Assembly (NCBI GenBank): GCA_024638915.1
Contig: JAHEJJ010000001.1
Span: 248,001-312,000 of the forward strand
Length of the DNA: 64,000 bases
Reading direction: 5' to 3'
Origin: Robiginitalea sp.
GTDB lineage: Bacteria > Bacteroidota > Bacteroidia > Flavobacteriales > Flavobacteriaceae
Both the position numbers and the translations under genes were made by a program. This document shows, piece by piece, positions 45,049 through 52,423 of this stretch. Under the pieces are notes generated by a model that was not told the origin of the DNA, ran no database searches, and worked only from the letters and a program-made list of their open reading frames with translations. How positions within the stretch are numbered: position 1 is the stretch's first letter; the number at the start of each line of letters is the position of its first letter.

Positions 45049-46113
45049 CTAGAATTTTATAGTTAAGTTTAGCCATACCATCACCGCCATAATCACAATA
45101 TTCACAAGGTTCATCGGCAAGAGGTATTTCCACTCAAGCGTCAGGAGCTGATCGATACGCAAGCGTGGGAAGGTCCACCTGAACCACATCATCAGGAACA
45201 CTAGCATCAGGGTTTTAAGCAAAAACCAGAATACCCCCAGCAACGGGATACTTTCAGTAATCCCAAAGGGGGAAAGCCAGGCGCCGAAGAAAACAGTGGT
45301 GGCAATAGCACATATAATGAACATATTGATGAATTCAGCCAGGAAGAAATACGCGAATTTCATTCCTGAATACTCGGTATGGAAACCTGCCCCCAACTCC
45401 GATTCAGCTTCCACCATGTCGAAGGGAGCCCGGTTAGTCTCTGCGGTACCAGAGATCATAAAAATCATAAAAGCTACAATTGCGGGAATATGCCCCTGAA
45501 CGATAAGCCAACCGCTTTTCTGTACTTCTACAATCTGTGATAACTGCAAAGTCCCGGTCAGAAGCACCATGGTAAGTAACGAAAGACCAACGGAAAGCTC
45601 ATAGCTGATGGTTTGTACGCCACTTCGCATCGCCCCGATAAGCGCATATTTATTGTTGCTGCCCCATCCTCCAAGTAGAATGCCTATCACTCCGATCGAC
45701 GATACGGCGATCAGAAAAAACAGACCGATGTTGATATCGAAGGCTTGAAATTCCCGGGTAAACGGAAATACACTGAGGGCCATCAGCGAGGATATAATCA
45801 CAAAATACGGAGCCAGGTTATATAGAAATGTATCGGCCTTAGTGGTTCCTGTAAGTTCCTTGGAAAGGAGTTTCAGGGCATCGGCCATGGTTTGAAGCAA
45901 TCCCTGAAAACCGACCCTATTGGGCCCCAAACGCTGTTGAAACCAGGCGGCTATTCTTCTTTCAAGAAGTACGAGAAAGAGACCTGCCACGGCAAATATA
46001 CCGAGGTAAACCAATGCGATCAGGACCATTTCCGTAAGGGATGCGGCCCATTCCGGCATCGCACCGTATAACCAGTCGTGAATATCCCTGGTAATGCTCA
46101 AACCAATTATCAT
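45049..46113 (-). CDS. nuoH: NADH-quinone oxidoreductase-type subunit H
   Basis: NuoH forms most of the quinone chamber and links the Q site to the proton pumps. The 354-residue protein has eight transmembrane helices and the signature ERRIAAWFQQRLGPNRVGFQGLLQ near residue 50. The loop PFDMVEAESELGAGFHTEYSG, with its clustered glutamates, is intact. The upstream neighbour is nuoD, not nuoG, with a 119-base gap between them. Confidence 0.96.
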   Translation of the reverse strand: MIIGLSITRDIHDWLYGAMPEWAASLTEMVLIALVYLGIFAVAGLFLVLLERRIAAWFQQRLGPNRVGFQGLLQTMADALKLLSKELTGTTKADTFLYNLAPYFVIISSLMALSVFPFTREFQAFDINIGLFFLIAVSSIGVIGILLGGWGSNNKYALIGAMRSGVQTISYELSVGLSLLTMVLLTGTLQLSQIVEVQKSGWLIVQGHIPAIVAFMIFMISGTAETNRAPFDMVEAESELGAGFHTEYSGMKFAYFFLAEFINMFIICAIATTVFFGAWLSPFGITESIPLLGVFWFLLKTLMLVFLMMWFRWTFPRLRIDQLLTLEWKYLLPMNLVNIVIMAVMVWLNLTIKF

Positions 46114-46232
46114 TCGGTGTTTAATTAATTATTGATATTTTTCAAATTTCCCTGACGTGTCGCTGTGCTCAGGTCAGTATCTCCGTTTCAATCCAACACT
46201 TTTCCACTTTCAATTTTCAACTTTTATCCTGA
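46114..46232. other. 119-bp gap between nuoD and nuoH where nuoEFG would normally lie
   Basis: All other neighbouring nuo genes in this operon are spaced by 22 bases or fewer, or overlap. This gap is the only sizeable one. It contains no open frame and includes a low-complexity tract of TTTCAA/TTCAAC-like repeats at about 46188-46222. It carries no trace of nuoE, nuoF or nuoG that I can recognise. Confidence 0.7.
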
Positions 46233-47354
46233 TCACCTATCAATATCCGGTATCACTAAATCGAGTGTCGCCATTGTGGCGACCAGGTCACCAATTTTTC
46301 CACCAACTGCAATATGATTGAGCAGGGAAAGGTTAGAGAAACCCGGTGATCTGAATTTAAGCCGGTAAGGACTCTTTGTTCCTGTACTGATAATGTAGAC
46401 CCCCAGCTCACCCCTTGCGGTCTCAACTTTCTGGTAATATTCTCCTTTTGGAAGCTTTATCACAGCTTTTGTAGGGACCCTGTATTCACCTTCCGGAATG
46501 TTGTCGATCAGTTGTTCGACGATCGATAAAGACTCCCACATCTCCTCAATACGCACCGAATATCTGGCGAATGTGTCGCCTTCTGTTCGTAGTGGTTCGT
46601 TAAAATCAACCTGGTCCAATGCACTATAAGGATGGTATTTCCTCACATCGCAGGAATAACCTGAACCCCTGGCTACCGGTCCGGAAGCCCCAAAAGAAAT
46701 AGCATCTTCCCTGCTTAATATACCTACGCCTTTGGTGCGCTTCTGGAATATCACATTCTCGGTAAGCAAGCGGTCGTATTCGGGAATTTTTGTTTTAAAA
46801 TGGGCGATAAACTCCTTTACCCTCGAAACAAAATTGGGGTGTATATCGAACATCAACCCACCAGGAACGTTGTAGTTCATGGTTAACCTGGCACCACAGG
46901 TCTCTTCGAAAATATCATTGAGCATTTCCCTGTCCCTAAAGCCATAGAAAAATGTAGTAAGCGCTCCTACATCCATCCCCATAACCCCCCACCAGAGGCA
47001 GTGAGATGAGATTCGGGTGAGTTCTCCGATGATGGTGCGTATCACCCTGACACGTTCCGGCACTTCCAATTCGAGCGCTTTCTCAACGCACAGACAAACG
47101 GCTTCGTTATTGATGTTGGCCGACAGGTAGTCCATTCGGTCGGTAAGATGAACAATTTGCTGGTAGCTATCCCTTTCACACATCTTTTCGATCGACCTGT
47201 GGATATACCCCAGATCTGGTTCTACCTTTTTAATGATCTCCCCATCGATTGTCAGCAACAGCCGAAGTACCCCATGGGTCGCCGGATGCTGGGGCCCCAT
47301 ATTGATAAAATATTCCTCTGACTTAAAATTGCTTTTGATGGTCGTGCTTTCCAT
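46233..47354 (-). CDS. nuoD: NADH-quinone oxidoreductase-type subunit D
   Basis: NuoD (49-kDa subunit) forms the quinone-binding site with NuoB. The 373-residue protein shows NMGPQHPATHGVLRLLLTIDGE (the His of the quinone site), EKMCERDSYQQIVHLTDRMDYLS (the Tyr and Asp region), and the C-terminal LATLDLVIPDIDR. It has no hydrogenase-type CxxC pairs, so it is a complex I subunit and not a [NiFe] hydrogenase. NuoC and NuoD are separate genes 5 bases apart. Confidence 0.96.
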   Translation of the reverse strand: MESTTIKSNFKSEEYFINMGPQHPATHGVLRLLLTIDGEIIKKVEPDLGYIHRSIEKMCERDSYQQIVHLTDRMDYLSANINNEAVCLCVEKALELEVPERVRVIRTIIGELTRISSHCLWWGVMGMDVGALTTFFYGFRDREMLNDIFEETCGARLTMNYNVPGGLMFDIHPNFVSRVKEFIAHFKTKIPEYDRLLTENVIFQKRTKGVGILSREDAISFGASGPVARGSGYSCDVRKYHPYSALDQVDFNEPLRTEGDTFARYSVRIEEMWESLSIVEQLIDNIPEGEYRVPTKAVIKLPKGEYYQKVETARGELGVYIISTGTKSPYRLKFRSPGFSNLSLLNHIAVGGKIGDLVATMATLDLVIPDIDR

Positions 47355-47359
47355 ATATT

Positions 47360-47824
47360 CTATTTGATGATCATATTGATTTCATCCACATAATCCTTTC
47401 TCAGCGGAAATCCCTCCCACTCCTCGGTGAGGAATAACCGTTTTAAATTTGGATGGTTGTTGAAGATGATCCCAAAAAAGTCGAAGGCCTCCCTTTCGTG
47501 AAATTCAGCGGTGTACCAAATGGAACTTACAGAATCCAAGCTGGGATGATCTCTGTTTTCGGTCTGAACCCTTACCACGATATTATGGCGATGTTTTGTG
47601 GACTCAAGGTGATAAATCACCCCCAGAGCCTCACCCCAGTCTACCCCTGTCAGGCAATAGAGATAGTCGAACTGGCAAGCATCATCCTCTTTCAGGCGGC
47701 TCATCAATCCGAATAATTGATCGGGGGGAGTTTCGATATTTAAAAATTCGGAACCTTCTTCCCAAAACTCAAGTCCTGGAAGCCAGCTGGAAATCAATTC
47801 CTGTAATGCTTCGTTGTTCATCAT
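47360..47824 (-). CDS. nuoC: NADH-quinone oxidoreductase-type subunit C
   Basis: The 154-residue soluble subunit (30-kDa family) has the conserved [17 protein letters not shown] and [30 protein letters not shown], followed by GFPLRKDYV. It helps bind NuoB, NuoD and NuoI in the connecting arm. It overlaps nuoB by 4 bases. Confidence 0.95.
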   Translation of the reverse strand: MMNNEALQELISSWLPGLEFWEEGSEFLNIETPPDQLFGLMSRLKEDDACQFDYLYCLTGVDWGEALGVIYHLESTKHRHNIVVRVQTENRDHPSLDSVSSIWYTAEFHEREAFDFFGIIFNNHPNLKRLFLTEEWEGFPLRKDYVDEINMIIK

Positions 47825-48411
47825 TTTTCGTAAATGCCCTTGTCGAATCCTTCGATGGGGTTTTTCTTATTTTTCCTGTTTTCAAGACGTATTTTATCCT
47901 GAAGCATCAGCATTCCTTCAAGCAATGCTTCAGGTCTCGGGGGACATCCGGGAACATATACATCCACAGGAATTACGTGATCTGCACCCTTTACCACCGA
48001 ATAAGTATTATAGAAAAAAGGCCCTCCTGAAATTGCACAGGCACCCATGGCGATCACATAGCGGGGTTCTGCCATCTGATCGTAAAGCCTTCTTAGAACT
48101 GGGGCCATCTTATTAACGATGGTTCCAGCAATTATAATCAGGTCTGCCTGTCGCGGTGAAGGTCTGGCCACTTCAAAACCGAAGCGCGAATAATCGTGCC
48201 TGGAGGCGCCTGTCTGCATCATCTCTATGGCACAACAACTGGTACCGAAATAAAGCGACCAAAGCGAATTTGCCCTGCCCCAGTTGATAATTTTATCCAG
48301 ATTGGTTACCACAATATTGGCACCGTTACCCGCCGGGATGACCTTTCCGGGGAAATCCTCTGGTATTTTGTTCTGATCCTCTATTCCCATTGCAATGCTC
48401 CTTTTTTCCAT
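47821..48411 (-). CDS. nuoB: NADH-quinone oxidoreductase-type subunit B
   Basis: NuoB carries the terminal cluster N2, which reduces quinone. The cluster ligands are seen in [11 protein letters not shown] (tandem Cys), in [12 protein letters not shown], and in [13 protein letters not shown]. The C-terminal 25 residues ([18 protein letters not shown]) are a charged extension. The start may be the ATG at 48411, overlapping nuoA by 31 bases, or the internal ATG at 48390 (GIEDQN). Confidence 0.95.
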   Translation of the reverse strand: MEKRSIAMGIEDQNKIPEDFPGKVIPAGNGANIVVTNLDKIINWGRANSLWSLYFGTSCCAIEMMQTGASRHDYSRFGFEVARPSPRQADLIIIAGTIVNKMAPVLRRLYDQMAEPRYVIAMGACAISGGPFFYNTYSVVKGADHVIPVDVYVPGCPPRPEALLEGMLMLQDKIRLENRKNKKNPIEGFDKGIYEK

Positions 48412-48731
48412 GCATATAATAAACCCAGTCCCAGAATTACGAGAAATATCAATACCTCTATAAAAGCGACAAACCCTATACCCTCATATACCACCGCCCA
48501 GGGTACCAGAAATGCGACTTCAACGTCGAAAATCAAAAAAAGGATGGCAAAGAGATAATAGCCCACCTTAAACTGGACCCAGGTAGGGCCGATGGTCGTC
48601 ATCCCACTTTCGTAGGGTTCTCTTTTTTGTGGGTTATCTGATTTATGGGAAACCAGGTTCGACAAAAAATTTGCTCCGGCGACAAGTACAATGCCCGAAA
48701 CTAAAAATACGATTATGGCTTCTGATCCCAT
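48381..48731 (-). CDS. nuoA: NADH-quinone oxidoreductase-type subunit A
   Basis: The 116-residue protein has three transmembrane helices and the conserved [40 protein letters not shown], including the Cys/Gly-Pro loop region near the quinone site and the Asp-Glu pair in the second helix. It starts 16 bases after the korB stop, so the oxidoreductase and Nuo genes are co-transcribed. Confidence 0.95.
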   Translation of the reverse strand: MGSEAIIVFLVSGIVLVAGANFLSNLVSHKSDNPQKREPYESGMTTIGPTWVQFKVGYYLFAILFLIFDVEVAFLVPWAVVYEGIGFVAFIEVLIFLVILGLGLLYAWKKGALQWE

Positions 48732-48747
48732 TTGTGATTCACTTAGT

Positions 48748-49758
48748 TTAGTTTACGTCATAAGTCTCACCAGAAAAGAACAAGTCGTCTGCTTTGGCAA
48801 AACTGGAATCGGCTTTAACCTGTTTGGTAACCTCCCGCACTCTCTCTTCTAATGTTATATCGGTAAAACTCCGAATAATACCAGTTACAAGAGGGTATTC
48901 CGATCTAACGAGCATTTGATGAAGTGTGGGATCTTTGTTCTCTGCATCATGAACGAGCAAATCATCTTCCGTTATACCATTCTCGCCAATGGTTACAACC
49001 TCTAGTTTTAATCCATTTAAAACAAGGCCTTTATCCCGTTCTTTACCAAAGATCATGGGCTTGCCATGTTCTACGAAAAGCTGCTTATCTTCCCTTACAT
49101 TTTTATCGGTGTATTCTGCAAAAGCACCATCGTTGAATATAGGGCAGTTCTGCAGGACCTCTATCAGTGAGGTGCCTTTGAATTTTGCAGCATCCACAAA
49201 GACCTGTGTCATCTCTTTGGGTGTATTTCCGCCTACTCTGGCAAAAAACCTTGCCTGGGCCCCTATGGCGAGTTCTCCGGGTTGAAACGGAGGCTGTGTG
49301 TTGCCATAGGGCGAAGATTTGGTGCGTTGCCCTACGGTGGATGTCGGTGAAAACTGTCCTTTAGTAAGCCCGTAGATCTCATTATTGAAGAGTACGATAT
49401 TGAGGTCCAGATTTCTCCTAAGAACATGGATAAAATGATTTCCTCCAATGGCCATGGCGTCACCGTCTCCGGTGATAATCCAAACCTGCAAATCGGGGTT
49501 GGCCAGTTTAACACCCGATGCTATGGCAGGAGCTCGCCCGTGGATGCTGTGCATCCCATAGGTATCCATATAATAGGGGAACCTGGAAGAACAGCCGATG
49601 CCTGAAATAAAAACCACATCCTCCTTTTTTACACCCATTTCCGGAAGAGCTTTTTGCATGGCCCTGAGGATCACGTAGTCATCACAACCAGGGCACCAAC
49701 GAACTTCCTGATCGCTTGCAAAATCTTTGAATGTATATTTTTTAACTGTAGTTTCCAT
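48748..49758 (-). CDS. korB: 2-oxoacid:ferredoxin oxidoreductase, beta subunit
   Basis: This 336-residue subunit binds thiamine diphosphate and one 4Fe-4S cluster. Cluster ligands are visible in VRWCPGCDDYVIL, SGIGCSSRFPYY and EVLQNCPIFND. The TPP motif is TGDGDAMAIGGNHFIHVLRR, with LFNNEIYGLTKGQFSPTS after it. The enzyme oxidises 2-oxoglutarate (or other 2-oxoacids) with CoA and passes electrons to ferredoxin. It lies 3 bases after korA and 16 before nuoA. The substrate preference cannot be fixed by eye; 2-oxoglutarate is the usual annotation for this two-subunit type. Confidence 0.88.
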   Translation of the reverse strand: METTVKKYTFKDFASDQEVRWCPGCDDYVILRAMQKALPEMGVKKEDVVFISGIGCSSRFPYYMDTYGMHSIHGRAPAIASGVKLANPDLQVWIITGDGDAMAIGGNHFIHVLRRNLDLNIVLFNNEIYGLTKGQFSPTSTVGQRTKSSPYGNTQPPFQPGELAIGAQARFFARVGGNTPKEMTQVFVDAAKFKGTSLIEVLQNCPIFNDGAFAEYTDKNVREDKQLFVEHGKPMIFGKERDKGLVLNGLKLEVVTIGENGITEDDLLVHDAENKDPTLHQMLVRSEYPLVTGIIRSFTDITLEERVREVTKQVKADSSFAKADDLFFSGETYDVN

Positions 49759-49761
49759 GCT

Positions 49762-51615
49762 CTAGAGAAATTGTTTGAATTTTTCAATTAATTCGGTATT
49801 TCCAAAAGGTAAACCCTGTACCTTGTTGAACTGTGCATATCGATGTCCTTCCAGTCTTGATTTCAGAACAGTGACGAATTGCCCCGAATTCAGTTCACAA
49901 ACCAGAATATGTTCAAATTTGTTAAAGACCTCATCAGTATTTGACGGAAGAGGATTGATATAGTTAAAATGGGCCAGGCCGACATCTTTACAACCTTCCT
50001 GAACCATTTGCTTGACTGCCGAGTAGAGAGAACCATAAGTTCCACCCCATCCTACCACCAGAAGTTTGCCTTCTGAACAGAATTCTGCTTTGATATGAGG
50101 TATATACTTCTGTACCCGCTGCACTTTTTCGGCTCTTAAATCTGTCATATGTTGATGGTTCTCTGGCACATAAGATACATTACCACTTATCTTATCTTTT
50201 TCCAAACCGCCCACCCTGTGCTCCAGACCGGCAGTTCCAGGCACCGCCCAGTCCCTTGCCAGTGTCTCTTCATCCCGGTCGTAAGGGTGCCAGCTGTCAG
50301 GAGCACTCTTCAGCTTGCGCGGTACGATGTCGGGCATTTCTGAGGTAGATTGTATTTTCCAGGGTGCAGAACCATTGGCGATATATCCGTCGGATAACAA
50401 TAATACCGGCGTCATATGTTCCAATGCCAGTTTGGAGGCTTCATAAGCAAAATTGAAGCAATTGGAAGGAGTACTGGCTGCGATCACAATGATTGGGCTT
50501 TCGCCATTGCGCCCATAGAGTGCTTGTAAAAGATCGGATTGCTCTGTTTTGGTGGGCAGGCCAGTGGAAGGTCCTCCTCTTTGGACATTGACCACCACCA
50601 GAGGGAGTTCGAGCATCATCGCCAGTCCCAGAGCCTCACCTTTAAGTGCCAGCCCAGGCCCTGAAGTAGTGGTTATGGCCAGATCGCCTGCAAAGGCAGC
50701 TCCTATCGCAGAACTTATTCCCGCAATTTCATCTTCAGCCTGTAATGCTTTAACACCAAAGTGTTTGTGCTTCGCCAGTTCGTGGAGGATGTCGGAGGCG
50801 GGGGTGATTGGATAGGAACCCAAAAACAATTCCAAGCCGGATTTTTCCGCAGCCGCCAGGAATCCCCAGGCAATGGCTGTATTACCCATAATAATACGAT
50901 AGGTGCCCGTAGCCATTTTGGCAGGAGCAACCGTATAGGAATTTGGGATCAATTCCAATGTTTCAGCAAAGTAAAATCCGGCGTTCAACACCTTGGTATT
51001 TGCCTCGATTATCGCCGGTTTTAATTTGAATTTTTTATTGAAGAACTCAATAGTATGTTCTGTGGATCGATTGTACATCCAATAAACCATGCCTAATGCG
51101 AACATATTTTTGCTACGAACGATACTTTTATTGTCCAAACCCTCAACATTTTTAAGGGCCTCTTTGGTTAGCGAGGTCATTTTAACCTCGATCACCTGAA
51201 AGTTTTCCAAACTACCGTCTTCTAGAGGATTGGATTCATACTGAGCCTTTTCCAAATTTTTCCGGCTGAAGGCATCAATGTCTACTATTATAGTGTGACC
51301 TGGTTTTACCGCATGCAGATTGGTTTTGAGGCCCGCTGGATTCATAGCAACGAGCAGATCCACATTATCGCCGGGAGTGCTGATCTCCACACTGCCTATG
51401 TGTACCTGAAATCCGGAAACACCATATAGACTACCCTGAGGGGCTCTGATCTCGGCAGGATAATTTGGGAAGGTCGCCACGTCATTACCAAACATGGCTG
51501 AAGTATCTGAGAACTGTGTACCCGTAAGTTGCATACCGTCTCCGGAATCACCGACAAATCGTACAACTACTGCCTCCAATACTTCCTGTTGAGGGCTTTT
51601 TTTAGCTGTAATCAT
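49762..51615 (-). CDS. korA: 2-oxoacid:ferredoxin oxidoreductase, fused gamma-alpha subunit
   Basis: The 617-residue protein joins an N-terminal gamma domain (VVVRFVGDSGDGMQLTGTQF, residues about 15-190) to an alpha domain with the pyrimidine-binding fold (FLGSYPITPASDILHELAKH near residue 262; TTTSGPGLALKGEALGLAM near residue 315). With korB it forms a two-subunit enzyme without a ferredoxin-like delta subunit, a type known from aerobes such as Halobacterium and mycobacteria. It is the first gene of the nuo operon. Its start lies 163 bases from the divergent ferredoxin gene. Confidence 0.9.
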   Translation of the reverse strand: MITAKKSPQQEVLEAVVVRFVGDSGDGMQLTGTQFSDTSAMFGNDVATFPNYPAEIRAPQGSLYGVSGFQVHIGSVEISTPGDNVDLLVAMNPAGLKTNLHAVKPGHTIIVDIDAFSRKNLEKAQYESNPLEDGSLENFQVIEVKMTSLTKEALKNVEGLDNKSIVRSKNMFALGMVYWMYNRSTEHTIEFFNKKFKLKPAIIEANTKVLNAGFYFAETLELIPNSYTVAPAKMATGTYRIIMGNTAIAWGFLAAAEKSGLELFLGSYPITPASDILHELAKHKHFGVKALQAEDEIAGISSAIGAAFAGDLAITTTSGPGLALKGEALGLAMMLELPLVVVNVQRGGPSTGLPTKTEQSDLLQALYGRNGESPIIVIAASTPSNCFNFAYEASKLALEHMTPVLLLSDGYIANGSAPWKIQSTSEMPDIVPRKLKSAPDSWHPYDRDEETLARDWAVPGTAGLEHRVGGLEKDKISGNVSYVPENHQHMTDLRAEKVQRVQKYIPHIKAEFCSEGKLLVVGWGGTYGSLYSAVKQMVQEGCKDVGLAHFNYINPLPSNTDEVFNKFEHILVCELNSGQFVTVLKSRLEGHRYAQFNKVQGLPFGNTELIEKFKQFL

Positions 51616-51651
51616 AGACTATGGGGTTTAATGATTTTTATTTAAATTTAT

Positions 51652-51685
51652 CAAAAATAAAGCAGACCCGATTAAAGGACTCAAA
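51652..51685 (-). promoter_or_regulatory. candidate promoter of the korAB-nuo operon
   Basis: On the minus strand, TTTG at 51685-51682 and TATTTTTG at 51659-51652 give a -33/-7 pair spaced by 22 bases. The -7 box ends 36 bases before the korA ATG. A second TAnnTTTG (TATATTTG, 51689-51682) overlaps the -33 box. This is the best-formed promoter I see for a long operon. Confidence 0.55.
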
Positions 51686-51778
51686 TATAATTGTGCCTTT
51701 GTCACCGATTTATGACTTTTATCATTGATCGGCGGAAAATAGAATTATAATTTCACCTTCTATTATTAATATATCAAT

Positions 51779-52129
51779 ATGGCTATTATCATTACAGACG
51801 AATGTATCAATTGTGACGCATGTATTTCAGAATGCCCTAACAATGCGATCTACGAACCTGATCAGGAATGGTCGTATTCCGATGAGACGGCTCTAAGCGG
51901 CACAACAACTACTCCTGATGGCCGGGATGTGGACGCTGATGTGGAAAATGACCCTATTTCTGATGAATTTTATTATATAGTACCCGATAAGTGTACCGAA
52001 TGCAAAGGTTTTCATGAAGAACCTCAATGCGCTTCCGTGTGCCCGGTGGATTGCTGCGTCCCCGATGACGATCATGTGGAAACAGAAGAGGAACTCCTGG
52101 CTAAAAAGTCATGGATGCACGACGAATAA
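51779..52129 (+). CDS. dicluster 2[4Fe-4S] ferredoxin
   Basis: The 116-residue ferredoxin has the first motif CINCDACISECPNNA near residue 10, an insertion of about 45 acidic residues, then CTECKG...CASVCPVDCC for the second cluster. The insertion and C-terminal helix match the Alvin/YfhL-like long ferredoxins, which have low potentials. It is divergent from korA and upstream of nifJ, so it is the obvious electron carrier between the oxidoreductases and Nuo. A strong hairpin terminator follows its stop, so it is made separately from nifJ. Confidence 0.93.
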   Translation: MAIIITDECINCDACISECPNNAIYEPDQEWSYSDETALSGTTTTPDGRDVDADVENDPISDEFYYIVPDKCTECKGFHEEPQCASVCPVDCCVPDDDHVETEEELLAKKSWMHDE

Positions 52130-52193
52130 GGCTGCTGCACCTGGTATTAACAAAGAAGAAGTAAACCTGCCGGATACAGGATTTTATCCCACT

Positions 52194-52230
52194 GAGTCGC
52201 CATGTACACAAGTACATGGCGATTCTTTTT
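52194..52230 (+). terminator. intrinsic terminator after the ferredoxin gene
   Basis: TCGCCATGTAC at 52197-52207 and GTACATGGCGA at 52212-52222 form a perfect 11-bp stem with the 4-base loop ACAA. It extends three more pairs (one G-U) and is followed by TTCTTTTT. It separates the ferredoxin and nifJ transcripts. Confidence 0.92.
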
Positions 52231-52347
52231 ACCGATGATTTTTGCCGGCTTCCTCGGCGGAACCATCATCCCGTAGACGATCAACCGCTTACAACTGACA
52301 AATATCATGTTCTGAGCGACCCTATCCCATTATTTTTATGCTCGTTC

Positions 52348-52368
52348 TAAGGTATGTTTATACCATAA
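52348..52368. promoter_or_regulatory. imperfect palindrome upstream of nifJ
   Basis: The stretch TAAGGTAT-GTTT-ATACCATAA has 5-base perfect arms (GGTAT/ATACC) extended imperfectly on both sides. It lies about 55 bases before the nifJ ATG, where an operator could sit. No TAnnTTTG box is evident in this leader. Confidence 0.3.
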
Positions 52369-52423
52369 GCTTACAACAGTGATCACCATTATATTCAAGA
52401 ATTCCTACCGAAATTAAAGAATC

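Noticed and set aside
46188-46222. CRISPR-like or tandem repeat tract
   Set aside because: The TTTCAA/TTCAAC units are irregular, only about 35 bases in total, and have no spacer structure.
46114-46232. A hidden short gene or nuoE remnant
   Set aside because: No frame of useful length and no recognisable thioredoxin-like or Fe-S motif is present; the TTTCAA-rich tract is low complexity.
46233-51615. The korAB-nuo region as a membrane-bound hydrogenase or an Mrp antiporter
   Set aside because: NuoD lacks the CxxC pairs needed for a NiFe centre, and the full set of nuoA-D and H-N with quinone-site residues is present, so it is a complex I and not Mbh/Ech or Mrp.
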